From positions 330,350-394,349 of the forward strand of contig JASANG010003323.1 of the NCBI GenBank assembly GCA_030248215.1: a DNA stretch of 64,000 nucleotides. The letters are read 5' to 3'. Shown here piece by piece: positions 1-11,060 of this stretch (positions within the stretch are counted from its first letter, which is position 1; every line of letters begins with the position of its first letter). The notes under the pieces were generated by a model. The model was given only the letters and a program-made list of their open reading frames with translations, did no database searches and was not told the origin of the DNA. The DNA comes from Enoplolaimus lenunculus. Lineage: Eukaryota; Nematoda; Enoplea; Enoplida; Thoracostomopsidae. The position numbers and the translations under genes are program-made.

Positions 1-120
1 TTTCAAACTGACGAACATCTGCAATTGCTGATCTCGGTAATTTGGTACAGAAGTAGGGCAAATCAAACGCGAATAATGTGCTGAATTTTGAACCTCACCA
101 TACTCTGGTTGAAGAAGATA
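1..120 (+). repeat. Dispersed repeat, partner of 11574-11690
   Basis: The stretch from CTGACGAACATCTGCAATTG to GAACCTCACCAT recurs with scattered changes at 11574-11690. A weaker match lies near 34750-34850. No open frame is shared, so I read it as a dispersed non-coding repeat. The rest of 121-440 shows nothing recognisable. Confidence 0.6.
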
Positions 121-442
121 CGCGACCTATTACCAACTTTATGATAGGTGCTACACACATTTGAGAATACGGCCTGTAGTCCACAAATTCTAAATACCAC
201 TCAGTAATATAAGCTCCTGCTATTCATGATGTGGTCATCGGATACCATGAGACATTAGGCGTACTCCACGTTGTAATTCAGCACAATTCCGAATTGGGTT
301 TAGTCCATAGCGAAATGACGACTTCAGCCATCCCAAGGCGGAATCATGCCTGATGAAGCTGTGCGTTTTCTGATTGGTCACTTGATAGTCGTAATCCAGC
401 TTGATTCGAGTTTGGTTAGTAAAACAACCTGGCAGCCAACAG

Positions 443-1146
443 CTGGATGCGACCGGATATTAATCTACCGGATACCGGATATTGAGTTTCATACCGGAAC
501 AACAAGTCTATTGTACATGTTACAATAATTTATTTTTCGCTGTATGTTTAGCGTGCTCAAGGTTTTCGTCTGTTATAAAGTTCATAATTGCTGCTGATAA
601 ACTGAAATTATTTAATGCATTAATGCGTTTAACTCTCGCCCGTTTACATAACTTAAAAGTAACTGAAACGTACCAAAACTTGAACTTATTGACTTGCCCA
701 GAAATGTAATCGCAGCAAGATGTTAAAGACGTTCACTTGAAAAAACCAGTTTTATAATAATTCCGATTGCGGTTCCGGTTCCGGAATTTTTTCACCTTCC
801 GGTTCCGGTAAATTTCTACCGCAATTAAAAATTAAATATTAAAATTTGGTCCGTGGAAATTAAGATATTTTACTGAAAAATGACGATAAAAATTAAATAT
901 ATTTTATTAGTACAGTATGCAAACCTTGACAATCGCCGAAAATAAACTACCGAAGGTAGATTTGGCTTCTGCGGATTATGAAAATCTAAAATAGAGCAGA
1001 TAAAGTGAATATCTATCTCGAACTCGGTTTATTTCACCAATAATATTTCAAAAAAGAAAATTAAAATAAATTTTTCGGTCGTATGCATTTTTCATTTTCC
1101 GGTTCCGCCGCCGGTTCCGGTAAATTGTAATTCCGGTTGCACCCTG
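443..1146. mobile_element. Family F element (GGTGCAACCGG ends), long copy
   Basis: It starts CTGGATGCGACCGGATATT and ends CCGGTTGCACCCTGG, so the ends are inverted copies of GGTGCRACCGG. The inside is built of GGTTCCGGTTCCGG-like runs and AT-rich filler and encodes nothing long. Similar ends bound 2722-2929, 44244-44678 and 45925-46327. It looks like a non-autonomous DNA element. Confidence 0.6.
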
Positions 1147-1271
1147 GGCATCCCAACCGTAAATATCCGGTATCCGATAGGTCGTAAATACGAAGATTTA
1201 ATCTATGTGTTAGATTTAGGAATATGTCAAAATCGCACGTTCGTTTAAGAAACCAGGAAGTAAAACAGAGA

Positions 1272-1423
1272 AGCCAATGTTACTTTTAGGGGCGTAACAG
1301 TAGATCAAGCGTACTCCTAAGTCTAATCGTAAGCCCTAGTAAAAAATATAATCTAGAATGTAACCCTACTCTTTTACAGACCAACCGTTAAACCTAGACG
1401 CCCATAAAAGTAAAATGGGCCAA
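1272..1423. mobile_element. Family A(ii) element with TTAGGC-type core
   Basis: The ends are GCCAATGTTACTTTTAGGGG and TAAAAGTAAAATGGGCC, imperfect inverted copies. The inside has degenerate CCTAAG/CGTAAG units and the family signature TCTAGAATGTAA. Copies recur across the window in both directions. Confidence 0.65.
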
Positions 1424-1609
1424 CACAGAGGTAACGTGGTAAATTAAATATCGCTAGCCGGAAGCTAGCAACCGCTTTTTTTACGATAATTTTCATATGC
1501 CATATATACGAAATGTAAGTCTGAGAACTGAGATAACCACCGGCAATAAACAATTAGAACTGCAGACAAATTTCTCAATAATTGCAATACCAAAAATGTT
1601 ATAAGCGAT

Positions 1610-1700
1610 GAAAAATTACCGATTCCGATTCGGATTGTACCTGCAACCGGAATCGGAACTGAATTTCAATCGCAATCGTCATCCGAAATCCGGTTGCACG
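1610..1700. repeat. Family F fragment
   Basis: Runs of GATTCCGATT and CCGGAATCGGAA end at ATCCGGTTGCACGACTGCATC, like the interior and one end of family F. Confidence 0.4.
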
Positions 1701-1984
1701 ACTGCATCCGATGGATACGCGTGCAAAGTGGATTGTTTGCACGCTGTTAGAGCTCTATACAATCGACCGAGGACTGTTTAATGGCATTTTGGTGAGTATA
1801 TTTTGTCGAAGAACTTACTTTACCTCGTTCACAGTCAAAAATTTTTCATCCGGTTGCGCACTTCCATTTCTCGAACACAGTTGAAGCCCTCCCCCCCGCT
1901 GCGTCGGGACCGAGCGAATGCTCAGGATGTTCCGAACTTCACTGGATACCGCTTTTTCTAAACCCAATCGCATTCCGAAACTAC

Positions 1985-2185
1985 AGACACGTAGCCAGCT
2001 CGCCTTGCTAGGGGGGCAGGTGCGTAGCCAACTCACCTTGCTAGGGTGGCTAAAAATTTATCAGGAGGGGTATTCAAGGGTTTTCAATGAGCTACAAGCA
2101 AGGTTGAAAACTTTCTAGGGGGGCCAAAATTTTCCAGAAGGGGCTGAGCAACCCCTATCCCGCCCCCTTGGCTACGAGCCTGCCG
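1985..2185. mobile_element. Family E element (CAGGCCCGTAGCCA ends)
   Basis: A short element with the order CTCACCTTGCTAGGG, TTTTCAATGAGCTACAAGC, AAGGTTGAAAA, then GGGGCTGAGCAACCCC and GGCTACGAGCCTG. About twelve copies in both orientations occur here. The inside has no coding content. A short open frame over it is a shadow. Confidence 0.65.
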
Positions 2186-2253
2186 AAACTTCAATTTTTG
2201 CCAAATTTAAAACCACATCCATACTTTGGTTCAAAACAAAAAGTCGCTCTAAA

Positions 2254-2605
2254 AAATTCATTGGAATCAAGTTTTAGTAATTCTATTAAAAAGTTAAAGG
2301 TGTATGACGTTTAACTTTTGTTGCAGTATGCCTGTTTCCGTAAACTGTTCACAGGTTCAGTAAAAATTGTTTATATAGCTGACGGAATACGCGTAACAAC
2401 TCGGAATATTTACTAAGAAAAAACCAACAGAATAATTGCAAATGAACGAAACAAAACGAAACAAACAAAATCTAACTTCAATCACCTTAAAAACTCATAA
2501 CCGAAAAATCAGAATTCCGGCATCGGAACAGCAGTCAGCCGGAATCGGAATCGGAAGTCAAATTTTGCCGGAATCGGAATTCCAATGGAACCCTGAAATG
2601 CATAC
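2254..2605. mobile_element. Family H element, inverted partner of 22012-22390
   Basis: The segment carrying GTATGACGTTTAACTTTTG, GCCTGTTTCCGTAAACTG and GGCATCGGAACAGCAGTC is found in reverse complement at 22012-22390 with few differences over about 350 bp. No protein is conserved between the copies. Confidence 0.7.
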
Positions 2606-2721
2606 TAGAATACTTCGATCGTACTCAATAATTATCTAACAAAGCCGCCCGATATTTATCATAATTGTCACACTTGAAAATCCACATGTTTCAGTACTCC
2701 AGTATCTTATACGGGACTTAA

Positions 2722-2929
2722 CAGGGTGCGACCGGATATCCGGTTCCTGTATCCGGCAAAAAACCTGCATCCGTTTACTGAATATTAATAAACATTTACT
2801 GACACATTAACGTGCTACAAAATTGATTTATTTAAAAAACACACTATCCCCCGGTAACATCCGGTTCCGGTAAAAAAATCACTACCCGGATCCAAACGTC
2901 CGGTTTTCTGCGATCCGGTTGCACCCTGG
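2722..2929. mobile_element. Family F element, short copy
   Basis: It begins CAGGGTGCGACCGGATATCC and ends GATCCGGTTGCACCCTGG, a clear terminal inverted repeat. The inside is CCGG-rich at both flanks and AT-rich in the middle. Confidence 0.75.
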
Positions 2930-3257
2930 CCATAAGCCATTTTGACACAAAAAAAGCATACGGGTTTCAACCAAATTTTCTACACATACATATAAAGTTC
3001 ATACTCTATTGCATCGCGGGGTCCAGAACCAGGGGGAGGCGGGCCACTGGCATCATTATTTCTACCAAACCGTACTCTCAGCCCATTCGGTTGGCAATCA
3101 TTAAAAATTAACTGAAAGTGAAGCGACAAGAAATACAAAAAACCAACTAAACATTGCTATGGTTAATAGTATTACGTATACTATGCATACACAATACACA
3201 CACACCGATTCTGATGCTGTACACAGCAAAATATGTTGTATAAAATATATAAAACAT

Positions 3258-3268
3258 GTAAATATATA

Positions 3269-3302
<34 letters not shown>
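3258..3302. repeat. (TA)n / (TATG)n microsatellite
   Basis: An uninterrupted alternation of TATATA and GTATAT units. Confidence 0.85.
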
Positions 3303-3399
3303 CGTAGTGTATGCCAGTAAACCTACCATATGGACACAAACAACACACAAATGCTTTTCAGACACAGTCAAACGTTAGAATTGCTGCGTGTTTATAGGC

Positions 3400-3720
3400 A
3401 GCGGCCAAGGGTGGGGCCAGGGGCTCAGCCCCCGATGGCCAAATTTTGCACGTTTTAGAAGATTTTCAAACTTGCTTGTAAAGTCATTGAAGACCTTTAA
3501 ATGCCCCTCCTGAAAACTTTTTTAGCCCCCTAGCAAAAGCTGGCTGCGAGCTTGAACCAAGGGGGGGCCAGGGAGGGCTCAGCCCCATAAACCAAATTTT
3601 GGCCCCCTTAGAAAATTATCAAACTTGCTTGTAAAGTCATTGAAGACCTTTAAATGCCCCTCCTGAAAAAATTTTTAGCCCCCCCTAGCAAGGTGAGCTG
3701 GCTACTGGCTTGGTGTTTAG
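3400..3720. mobile_element. Two adjacent family E elements
   Basis: Two copies of the E element lie head to tail (about 3400-3560 and 3555-3720). Each holds GGGGCTCAGCCCC, CAAACTTGCTTGTAAAGTC, ATTGAAGACCTTTAAATGCC and a CTGGCT end. The two share the rare variant GTAAAGTCATTGAAGACC, which points to a local duplication rather than two insertions. Confidence 0.65.
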
Positions 3721-4717
3721 CTTACACAGTTGACGTAGACGGATCAGAACGTATCTTAAGGTCAAGGTGCAGTGCCTTTTATGCTTCAGCTTAACGTATT
3801 AGCAACTTGCATAATCCAATTATCAGGGCTCCGACATAAAACTGCATATCACAAGAAGGAACATGAATTAATTTCTTTGCCGGAACAGGAACCGGAACAG
3901 GAATTACAAATATATTGCACCGTCGAATTAATACTGCTTAATTGACTATAATTGAAAACAAAATATGCAGGTCGTGTCGTCTGCGTGGGTTGTATTTAGA
4001 TTTTCATAATATCGGTTCGTAAATTTATGACCCATGTATTGAACGGTGGTCTCAGTTTTCCAGGGTGGAAAACTTATATCCAGGAGTTCAACGCAGCCAC
4101 TTCTGTATGACGGACTGATTTTCCACTGGTTTGGTAGGAAAAATCACATGCATTTAGCTTTTGCTGGGGAAAAGTGGAAAATTCATAAACCTGGATATTC
4201 CCTGCTTCGGTAGGGAAAATCTTTAGTGTAAAGTTTGTTTGCAAAATGGAAAAAATGGAAAATTTAAACGCTTCGATTATTCCTGAGTTGGTAGGGAAAG
4301 TCTGAAGCATATAGGTTTTGTTTAGAAAACGGAAAAGTTGAAAATTACAACGCCTGGAAATCTGAAGCGTAAAATTTGATTGGAAAATGGGAAAAGTGGA
4401 AAATTTAAACGCGTAAATTTCCATGGTTTGGTTTAACCGCCCGAACTTTTTCTGGTTTGGTTTTGGCAGGGAAAATCGTAGGATTTGTTGGAAAACAGGA
4501 AAACTAAAAAATTCAAACGCCTACATTTCACTATTATTTTAGTGCTGAAAATCTGAAGCGTAACTCCCGAGGTTCACATTTATCAATAAAAAGGCACAAT
4601 AACTGTGGTATGGTTCCAGCAAAATTTTTTGCCAGTTTCAGCAATTTTAGCCATGAATATTTTCTATTGCAAAATTGTACCCTTTATTTGTATATACGCT
4701 TGGGCCAATTTTGCATG

Positions 4718-4934
4718 CACTGCAAAAAATGGTAAGTCAAATTGACTCCTTCCGAAATAGGCTCTATGGGACTACACAAACTGAGAGTCAAATTCGACTC
4801 CGTCAGAGTCGGACGTGCGACTAAAGTGAGTCGAATTTGACTCTCATGGCGGAGTCGAATTTGACTCTCAGTTTGTGTAGTTCCGTAGATCTTATTTCGG
4901 AGGGAGTCAATTTCACTCACCATTTCTTGCAGTG
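4718..4934. mobile_element. Family B palindromic MITE
   Basis: Terminal inverted repeats CACTGCAAAAAATGGTAAGT and ACTCACCATTTCTTGCAGTG. The arms continue with GTCAAATTGACTC and AGTCGAATTTGACTC. It has no coding content. Copies at 6862 and 33965 have TA on both sides, as expected for Tc1/mariner-type insertion. Confidence 0.75.
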
Positions 4935-5146
4935 TGCAAACTCATTGCACACTGGGCCATGAATATGTATTTGTTTTATTCTACTGCTTGTATATGAAAA
5001 ACAAAATTAATTTCTTACTTCGAATGCAAGTAAATTATAGACCGCGAAAATGTTTCAAATATATTTCAGTAAACCAGACCAAACAGTGAATAATGCCACT
5101 AGATTTAAAGAAACTTAATTTTTATAATCTCTACCACGCTACTATT

Positions 5147-5205
5147 GACCCGAATAAGAGGGGGAGGGGTAATAAGAGGGGGTCCCCATTTTGAATCCGT
5201 AGAGT
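5147..5205 (+). repeat. Family D end fragment
   Basis: Contains TGACCCGAATAAGAGGGGGA and GTAATAAGAGGGGGTCCCC, the terminal part of family D (full copies at 9612-10094 and 24449-24893). Confidence 0.6.
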
Positions 5206-5929
5206 CACTAAGTCCTAATTAAATTTTCCACTTTTCTCGTGTTCTATAAACAACACCGAATCATATATTTAGGCTTAAATTTTCCACTTTTCCCGTTTTC
5301 CGAGCCGAACCACACATCTCAATTTTCCAACCAAACCAACCAAACTGTTCCTTTCCTACCAGACCTTAAGAAACCTATACTTTTAACGTTTCCCCTTTTC
5401 CCGTTTTCCGCATCTCGCCCGCACTTCTAACTTTTCCTGCCAAACATGGGAATATCTACGCGTTTGAATTTTCCTGTTTTCCCAGCCACACAATGCTTGT
5501 TAATTTTCCTACCAACGCAGCGAAAAATCTGGCCAGCTTACAGGAGTCGCTACGCTGCACTCCTGGTCATAAGTTTTCCACCGTGAAAAACGGGATGCTC
5601 CATAATTGGCCCAAGTAAATTATCTATTTTCAGCCTTCACTAAACTTCGGTTCTGAAGTTGACACTTTAAAAAGTCTTACGAATTGTTTCTTAGTGATAA
5701 AGTATTAATTATATATACCTACTACATTTTGACTGCTAAAAATGCTGGATTTTTTATGTCGGACCCGGAATATCAGTAGGATCCAGTTGCATCCGAATCC
5801 GGGTGTTTTTACCGAAAAATTCGAAGTTCAGGTACGCGTGCTGGCTTTGAGGCATTCCAGGCCCGGGTACTGCAAAAGCTTAAAATACATCGACTAAAAA
5901 TGATTTATTACAAATGTATTTATCCAAGC

Positions 5930-6200
5930 GGCCTTTTAGGCTTATAGGAATGTGCTCATTCTCATGCTTAGGCTTAGGCTTAGTCTTAGTCTTAGGAATA
6001 TGCTTATAATACTGTTCCGCCTCTGCGTCCTGTTTTTCCGCGGGACAGCACTAGTTCCAGTGAGCAACCTTTACTACTCCACATATCGGCGGCGACGGAG
6101 GATGGGTTAAAATAAATAACAGTCCGTAAATCGAATAACGAGGGTGTACCCAATGGAAAGGCCAAATAAATATCAGTCCCCCGTCTTATTCCGGTCACTA
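5930..6200. repeat. Family A core followed by a reversed family D fragment
   Basis: 5930-6025 is a TTAGGC-type run (GCTTAGGCTTAGGCTTAG) ending in the A motif ATAATACTGTTCCGCC. 6104-6200 matches one end of family D reversed (AATAAATAACAGTCCG, AAATAAATATCAGTCCC). A minus-strand 87-aa frame here is a shadow of these repeats. Confidence 0.55.
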
Positions 6201-6374
6201 AAACATGTTCGTGCGGTAATACCGTACAGAAAGCAATCCTGGCTACGGTCCCGGTTCCGGCCGACATAAAAACGCTTTACCGCCGCTACAAACTACTACG
6301 GTAAAATAGCAGTTACCCACATACTACAGTTAACAAAATATTGTAAAAACTGCACAATATAGAGAAAACACGGT

Positions 6375-6432
6375 AAATATATATGTATATATATATCTAT
6401 ATATATATATGTATATGTATATATATATATTA
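6375..6432. repeat. (TA)n microsatellite
   Basis: TATATATATA units with a few GTA interruptions. Confidence 0.85.
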
Positions 6433-6682
6433 AACTGCACGCTTTACACAGCTTGTTTTTAAATACTAAATAAAGTCTTTAAATTTCAACAATTTCTATA
6501 CATTTCAATAGCATCCACTTCTATAAAATATTATACAGCAGCACTAAATATATATTGCAACTTCCGTAAAGAATTAAAATATTTTCTAGTGAGACACAAA
6601 GGTTCAAATTCGAAATATACAAAGTAAAATAGGCATCGAACAGTTCCAATTTTGAGTCGAAGCTAAAAGATTTACAAGGACT

Positions 6683-7095
6683 GGGCCCATGTTATTTTTA
6701 GGGCCGTCGCGGTTTCTGGTGGGTCTATACAAGAGTAGGCTTTTACATTCTAGACTGCAATTTTTTGTTTAGGCTTAGGCTAAGGCTTAGGAATACGCTT
6801 TTGCAACGCTTAGGTTTAGGTTTAGGAATACGCTTAATCTAATGTTACGGCCCTAAAAGTACACTGTAAAAAATGGTGAGTCAAATTGACTCTCTCCGAA
6901 ATAGGCGTTTCAGGACTCCACATTGTGAGTCAAATTCGACTCTGGCAGTCAAATTCGACTCCGCCAGAGTCAACTTCGACTCACTGAGCGATTCATTGAG
7001 TCGAATTTTGACTCCGTTTACGTAGTCCGAAAAAGCCTTTTTCGGAGAAAGTCAATTTGGCTCTCCATTTTTTGCAGTGTAACATTGGCCAGCAA
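6683..7095. mobile_element. Family A(ii) element split by a younger insertion
   Basis: The left part runs from GGGCCCATGTTATTTTTAGG through a TTAGGC-type core to ACGGCCCTAAAAGTA. The right end resumes as TAACATTGGCC at 7080 after a family B MITE. Removing the MITE and one TA gives the normal family A end, as seen intact at 17160-17185. Confidence 0.7.
6862..7079. mobile_element. Family B MITE with TA target duplication, nested
   Basis: Ends CACTGTAAAAAATGGTGAGT and CTCCATTTTTTGCAGTG. TA lies directly on each side (6860-6861 and 7080-7081). Arms carry GTCAAATTCGACTC. It sits inside a family A element, which gives a relative age. Confidence 0.85.
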
Positions 7096-7187
7096 CTGGA
7101 TGAATATACCATTCTACTCAAATTTGTTTGACAAGTTAACGCCTCGAAAAAACACTTCAAATTTTAGCCAGTTACTTAAATAGATAC

Positions 7188-7318
7188 GTGACAGCAGATT
7201 AAGCGTATTCCTAAGCCTAAGCGTTGAAAAGCGGATTCCTAAACATGAACAAAAGAATGTAGTCTAGAATCCAAGCCTACTCTTTTACAAACCAACCACG
7301 ATCCGGGACGGCCTTAAA
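7188..7318. mobile_element. Family A(ii) element, decayed
   Basis: Shows GTATTCCTAAGCCTAAGCG, the signature TAGTCTAGAATCC and ACTCTTTTACAAACCAACC. The ends are degraded. Confidence 0.55.
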
Positions 7319-7372
7319 GTACTGTTTTATTTGCCATACATGCTACGTATTAATATTAATTTGATACATAAT

Positions 7373-7728
7373 GCCTGGGTTTCTGAAACCTTACTTAAGT
7401 ATTTACTTAACTTAAGTAATTACTTAAGTCGCCGACTTAAGTAAAATACTTAACTTTTTAACAAAGTGAATAAACGCCAAATGTGAGCCATGGTGATGAC
7501 AATAAAATAATAGTTTTGCTTTATATTTAAGTAGGCACCATCGGTCTATAATTCCAATAGACCAAGCTGCGAATACTTGAACTGTTTATCTGTAATATAC
7601 CAAACTTGTTCAGCGACTTAAGTATTTACTTAACTTAAATACGCTTATAAAAACGACAAAATGGTTGAGTAATTACTTAGCACGTACTTAAGTACTAAGT
7701 CGTACTTAAGTAGGGTTTCGGAAACCCA
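7373..7728. mobile_element. Family J foldback MITE (CTTAAGTA-rich)
   Basis: The left end TGGGTTTCTGAAACCTTACT is mirrored at the right by AGTAGGGTTTCGGAAACCC. The subterminal parts are runs of ACTTAAGTA on both sides. It is about 355 bp, non-coding and present once. From 7729 to 8117 I see only AT-rich sequence with no recognisable feature. Confidence 0.7.
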
Positions 7729-8117
7729 ACCACTGTTTATAATTTTCTTAAGCCTTAAAACATAGTCTTATGCAATTAATAGCTTAAACGCAAGTTTAGT
7801 CTCAGCATAATATGTTATTTTTAATCTAAAACAAGTATATACCATTATTTTTAATTTTCTTAAACTTTAAGCATTTAAAAATTTTATATGCTGTATTATA
7901 AAAGACGCTAGCAGGGTTGTAGGTTTCAATGCAACGGTATACTTGCATACGGCCAAACAGATTTAGGCAATACTTACACAATGGGTACAGGGATTAGAAT
8001 TCATGATTTGAAGTTGTTGTTTACAATTCGAACTAAACCGGTAATGGCTTGAGCAGTGTGCATCGTGCTAAACGTAAACGTAGTCATTGCTGAAAGTTTA
8101 TGGCAAGACAATACAGG

Positions 8118-8280
8118 ACCCATGTAAAGATCAGGGGACGACACTTTTCTGTGGGACTAGAAAAGAGTAAGCTTAAGATTTAGACTACTTTTTTTGCTTG
8201 GCCTTAGACTTAAGCTTAGGCTTAACCTTAGGTTTAGAAATAAAGCTTATAAAAAACTGTTCCGCCACTACTGTTGTTGA
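8118..8280. mobile_element. Family A(i) element
   Basis: Opens CCCATGTAAAGATCAGGGG and CTGTGGGACTAGAAAAGAGT, then a short TTAGGC-type core and AAACTGTTCCGCC. The right end is truncated. The stretch 8281-8820 has no gene; 8630-8680 resembles 20695-20745 (AAAATACGTAT then GTTCCAGCTTTAAT). Confidence 0.6.
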
Positions 8281-8819
8281 TATTGGCCAGAAGTGGAATA
8301 CAAAATATAATATTGGGTTATATACACTGATTAAAACAAGAAGTGTGATAAATTCGACTTACATGTAACTTATCTTGCGTGATCGACATCTTTAATAGTC
8401 TACTAGTACACGTAGTTGCACACATGTGCAACTGGACTAAGGCATCCCGGCCCTAGATTAAAATGTTGAATGGGCCCTTCATTAAGTGAACGAAATTTAC
8501 AAAAGCGGTTTTTGAAAAGCTGTAGTGCTTTGCAGATATATAAAACGCAACACAAACGATAAGTAATCTCAATGCATACAGTCTTAATTTGCATACGCAA
8601 CGTAAATAAAAATCTGTTAGAACACAGTCCAAAATACGTATTTGGGGTGTTCCAGCTTTAATATATACATGTACACCAGCTGCAGTAATGTACTGCTATT
8701 GTGTTGTTTAGTTTTTAGTGCGTTCTATGTACTATGATTTTCTCTATGCAAACGCGGAACTGCCATCTGATCGGACACTTCGATGGGTTGAGAATGTTGT
8801 AGTTGTACATGGATTCCAA

Positions 8820-9215
8820 CACCAATAGTGACTAAGTTTTACCGGAACAGGAAAAGGAATGAAATTTTCTTCACAGGAACAGGATCATGCACCGGAATTC
8901 GAAATTATTTTCATCACCGAATTATACTGTTGGACGTTTTAGAAAACTTGTCATAAATGGCAGGAATTTCGTTGTCAAGTTTTGCAAAAATACATCATAA
9001 ACAGTTTATTAAACAAAATCCAACTAAATGCAAAAGCGAAGACTCATTTCGAAATCGAAATTTTTCAAAGACAAAGTTTCCAATATTTACAAATGACTAT
9101 GAATTATTTGCCATAAAATTCTGGTTTATGCATCTTTGGACGCTGGAACAGGAATTGAATTTTTGCAGGAATTCCGGATGCAAACAAGGAATTCCGGCGG
9201 AACCCTGGACATGTG
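8820..9215. repeat. GGAAT-rich element
   Basis: Starts near TTACCGGAACAGGAAAAGGA and ends GCGGAACCCTGG, with GGAACAGGAATTG units at both ends and AT-rich middle. It resembles the interior of families F and H. The 91-aa plus-strand frame over it shows no protein character. Confidence 0.45.
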
Positions 9216-9302
9216 TATACATTGATGCTTGAGTGTTTTGTTTCTTCGTAAATATATGCACTAACGAATAACTCCCAGGGCGTTGATTGACATATTTTCT
9301 AC

Positions 9303-9519
9303 CATCGACAGTTTGAATTTGACAAATTTTGTTACAGTACATACAGATATCATAAATAGAAGTAAGCCACGTGATTTCTTTTGGTGTTAACGTTATAGTA
9401 CCGTGAAATGTCGCCGTAAATGCAAACTCCACAATGTCATGCGTACACCAGGTGACTTTTGATGGGGAAATGTGCAAATTGTTTCTTTCATCGTGGTTGC
9501 TTAAATATCGACTATTATT
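9303..9519 (-). CDS. Possible isolated exon, unknown product
   Basis: On the minus strand a TTTCAG acceptor (9520-9525) opens 217 nt without stops, ending at a possible GTAGAA donor. The peptide is not low-complexity, contains WCTHD, then TLTPKEITWLTSIYD and a cysteine cluster CMYCNKIC. The C-x2-C-x3-C spacing could bind metal, but I cannot assign a family. No neighbouring exon was found, so it may be a relic of a dead gene or chance. The surrounding open frame runs 9097-9570. Confidence 0.25.
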
Positions 9520-9611
9520 CTGAAACCTTACTTGTACAACTTCGAACGTATGAAGGTATGTGCTAAGCAAGGCGTTTATACTATTAACCTTCGTACATCT
9601 GAGATTGCACT

Positions 9612-10094
9612 GTAGTGACCCGAATAAGAGGGGGGACTGATATTTATTTGACCTCTCCAGGGGTACCCCCTTGTTATTCGGTTACGGACTGTTATTTATT
9701 TTTAACCCGCGCTCCACCACCCTTCGTTACTGATATATATCCGGTACTGCAACTATCTGTTGAATTTAAACGTTTATTTGTCTTGCGTCATTAGCTTGAG
9801 CGATCATGCAAGGTTATACTTAGGAATGTACTTTCAAAATTTAAGTACGCCTTAAAGATTCGAACTCAATTGTATTTGGTCCTGGAGTCGTTTATGCACT
9901 ACAACTAGGAATAACTGGCCTTCATGGACCCTAATTAGGATTTAGGAACTCTATCCGATTGTTACTCTAATTAGGATTTAGGGACTCTATCCGATTACGG
10001 ACTCTTATTAGTTATACCGACTCCTATTGATTGGGACTCAAAATGGAAACCCCCCTCTTATTACCCCCACACCCACTTATTCTGGTCACTACAG
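9612..10094. mobile_element. Family D element, full length
   Basis: The ends are GTAGTGACCCGAATAAGAGG and TTATTCTGGTCACTACAG, an inverted pair. The inside carries GGTTACGGACTGTTATTTAT, TAAACGTTTATTTGTC and CTCTATCCGATT. The same order is seen reversed at 24449-24893. No protein is conserved, so it is probably non-autonomous. Confidence 0.75.
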
Positions 10095-10650
10095 TAGACC
10101 CATGGTTCCAAGATTTCAGAAACCCAGCCAATATTTGCATGTCCAGGTTTTGCCGGAAACATAACCATGTATAAGTAGATAATGGTAAAATAGTGTTGCA
10201 GACTTTAAGGACTCTATCCGATTACGGACTCTTATTAGGGATACGGACTCCTATTGATTGGGACTCAAAATGGAGACCCCCTCTTATTACCCCACACCCA
10301 CTTATTCTGGTCACTACAGTAGACCCATGGTTCCAAGATTTCCGAAACCCAGCCAATATTTGCATGTCCAGGTTTTGCCGGAAACATAACCATGTAAGTA
10401 GATAATGGTAAAATAGTGTTGCAGACTTTAAGGACTCTATCCGATTACGGACTCTTATTAGGGATATGGACTCCTATTGATTGGGACTCAAAATGGAAAC
10501 CCCCCTCTTATTACCCCACACCCACTTATTCGGGTCACTACAGTAGACCCATGGTTCCAAGATTTCAGAAACCCAGCCAATATTTGCTTGTCCATGTTTT
10601 GCCGGAAACATAACCATATACGTACATAATGGTAACATACAGTTGCAGAC
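9977..10650 (+). repeat. Three tandem copies of a 225-bp unit
   Basis: The right end of the D element and about 100 bp of flank (TAGACCCATGGTTCCAAG to AGTGTTGCAGACTTTAAGG) are repeated three times. The marker AGACCCATGG falls at 10096, 10321 and 10545, giving steps of 225 and 224 bp. Short frames over the copies are shadows. Confidence 0.8.
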
Positions 10651-10749
10651 TTTACAACAACGATTTGTTGGACTTGTTCGCCGGAAGGGCATGGTTAACG
10701 CTCCGACAAATAAACTCACAAGCTGTGGCAAGGTTTGTAGAAATACGAT

Positions 10750-10860
10750 GATGGGTCCATGTAAAGATCAGGGGCGGAACGTTTTTCAGTGGAACTGCAA
10801 TAGATCAATTTAAGCTTTAGACTATTTTTTTTTGCTTGGCTTAAGCTTAGGACGCTGTGT
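10750..10860. repeat. Family A(i) fragment
   Basis: Shows GTCCATGTAAAGATCAGGGG and CTTGGCTTAAGCTTAGGACG; the distal half is missing. Confidence 0.5.
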
Positions 10861-10924
10861 TCAATGTTCAGCTCACGGTTACTAGTTGCGCTAATGAGTA
10901 CGTATATATAAAATGTGATGTGAG

Positions 10925-11060
10925 AGCCAGGGATGGGCGGTCTGAGCAAATCTCAGGATTTGGCTGGCTCGATCTTGCTTTTTTCAGTCTCGGTGATTTG
11001 CAAATCGAGACCAAGGAAGTGAAAAAGCGATATGGAATCGCAAAAAATTCCTTGGATCGC
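10925..11060. repeat. Family K fragment (GAGACC-rich)
   Basis: CCAGGGATGGGCGGTCTGAG, TCTCGGTGATTTGCAAATCG and GAGACCAAGGAAG resemble 62085-62420. From 11061 to 11573 I see no supported feature. Confidence 0.45.

Larger units (their letters stand above)
4045..5600. mobile_element. Composite inverted element I, 1.55 kb
   Basis: The left end CAGTTTTCCAGGGTGGAAAA is matched in reverse at the right end near 5565-5595 (AAGTTTTCCACCGTGAAAAA). The left arm (4045-4560) holds repeated GGGAAAAGTGGAAAATT units and the right arm (5215-5595) their complement, so the whole is a degenerate foldback. Small elements B (4718-4934) and D (5147-5205) sit in the middle. A minus-strand frame over 4074-4424 is only the repeat read as codons. 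Confidence 0.55.
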
